DNA from: Saprospiraceae bacterium
GTDB taxonomy: Bacteria > Bacteroidota > Bacteroidia > Chitinophagales > Saprospiraceae
DNA: 6,661 bases
NCBI GenBank assembly: GCA_027031185.1
Contig: JALVEF010000513.1
Location: forward strand, 1-6,661
Direction of reading: 5' to 3'
The notes beneath the pieces were generated by a model. That model searched no databases. It saw nothing but the letters and a program-made list of their open reading frames with translations, and was not told the origin of the DNA. Made by a program: the position numbers and the translations under genes. Below, piece after piece: positions 6,372 to 6,661 of this stretch; position 1 is the stretch's first letter; every line of letters begins with the position of its first letter.

Positions 6372-6536
6372 AGTAACTGTTTAGGAACCCGCTGTTTTTG
6401 TGCTAAAATGGCCTTTTCGCGCCTGTCTTTGGTAAAATTTTCTCACGTAGCGCTGCTACGCATCTAAAATTTTACCTTCGACATCCACGAAAATGCCTAT
6501 TTTATCCCTAAAAACAGGAGCACCTAAACAGTTACT
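6372..6536. repeat. 165-bp imperfect inverted repeat: MITE-like element or giant hairpin terminator
   Basis: The outer arms AGTAACTGTTTAGG (6372-6385) and CCTAAACAGTTACT (6523-6536) are perfect complements. Inside, shared blocks (CTGTTTTT, TAAAAT, GGC, TTTTCG, TGTC) pair with small gaps. A second perfect 11-bp stem follows, GGTAAAATTTT (6431-6441) with AAAATTTTACC (6466-6476). The tip is CGTAGC-GCT-GCTACG (6446-6460). No reading frame encodes a transposase. A clear target-site duplication is not visible; flanks are AA and AA at best. Directly following the stop codon of the DUF5691-like gene, it would act as a strong transcript-end structure whatever its origin. Confidence 0.75.
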
Positions 6537-6661
6537 AAAAATGAAAAATAGTTGAGTTCACTCTATAAAACGTAGCATTGAAAACCTGACCACATTTTCT
6601 TCTGCCTGGAATTTTGATCAATTGAGGAATCGGAGAAGCGAGGAAGCGAAGAAGCGATAAA
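6537..6661. other. Non-coding tail of the window
   Basis: This 125-bp AT-rich stretch has no supported gene. ATG at 6541 opens only a short frame (MKNS, then stop). It may be the upstream region of a gene beyond the right edge. Confidence 0.4.
6627..6658. repeat. Octamer tandem repeat
   Basis: GAAGCGAG (6635-6642), GAAGCGAA (6643-6650) and GAAGCGAT (6651-6658) follow an imperfect copy GAATCGGA (6627-6634), giving four units with an 8-bp period. A period of 8 shifts frame each copy, so slippage could alter any overlapping or following reading frame or promoter spacing. The tract reaches almost to the window edge and may continue. Confidence 0.7.

Overview
The window looks like chromosome of a Bacteroidota bacterium, most likely a saprospiral/lewinella-type marine or sludge organism. 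The two largest genes encode secreted repeat proteins ending in type IX secretion (T9SS) type A sorting domains, a system confined to Bacteroidota. Starts have no clear Shine-Dalgarno sequence, as is usual in that phylum. The genus is inference.

Layout. Bases 1-225 hold a 14-bp perfect inverted repeat (62-134) and perhaps the start of a leftward gene running off the left edge. Bases 226-1368 (minus) encode a DegT/DnrJ/EryC1/StrS-fold protein whose expected catalytic lysine is methionine. Bases 1369-1910 carry no convincing gene. They hold an array of 66-bp units built on the 13-bp palindrome GGTTTGNCAAACC, organised as two copies of a three-palindrome block. Bases 1911-3260 and 3399-5273 (minus) are tandem paralogues: secreted L-domain-like leucine-rich repeat (LRR) proteins with 11 and 18 repeats of about 24 residues, near-identical cysteine caps and T9SS tails. 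More palindromes lie in the 138-bp gap between them and in the 261-bp divergent region before the plus-strand gene at 5535-6371. That gene probably encodes a short DUF5691-like helical-repeat protein. Immediately after its stop codon is a 165-bp imperfect inverted repeat (6372-6536) resembling a MITE or a very large hairpin terminator. The window ends in an octamer tandem repeat.

How it fits together. The LRR pair is probably a surface or secreted recognition/adhesion module in which repeat number varies and the caps are conserved. The palindrome family brackets this module on both sides and sits 27-29 bp before both LRR start codons, so it could be a regulatory site, a substrate for duplication, or both. 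I see no operon linking the DegT-like, LRR and DUF5691-like genes. No tRNA, rRNA, CRISPR array or transposase gene is visible.
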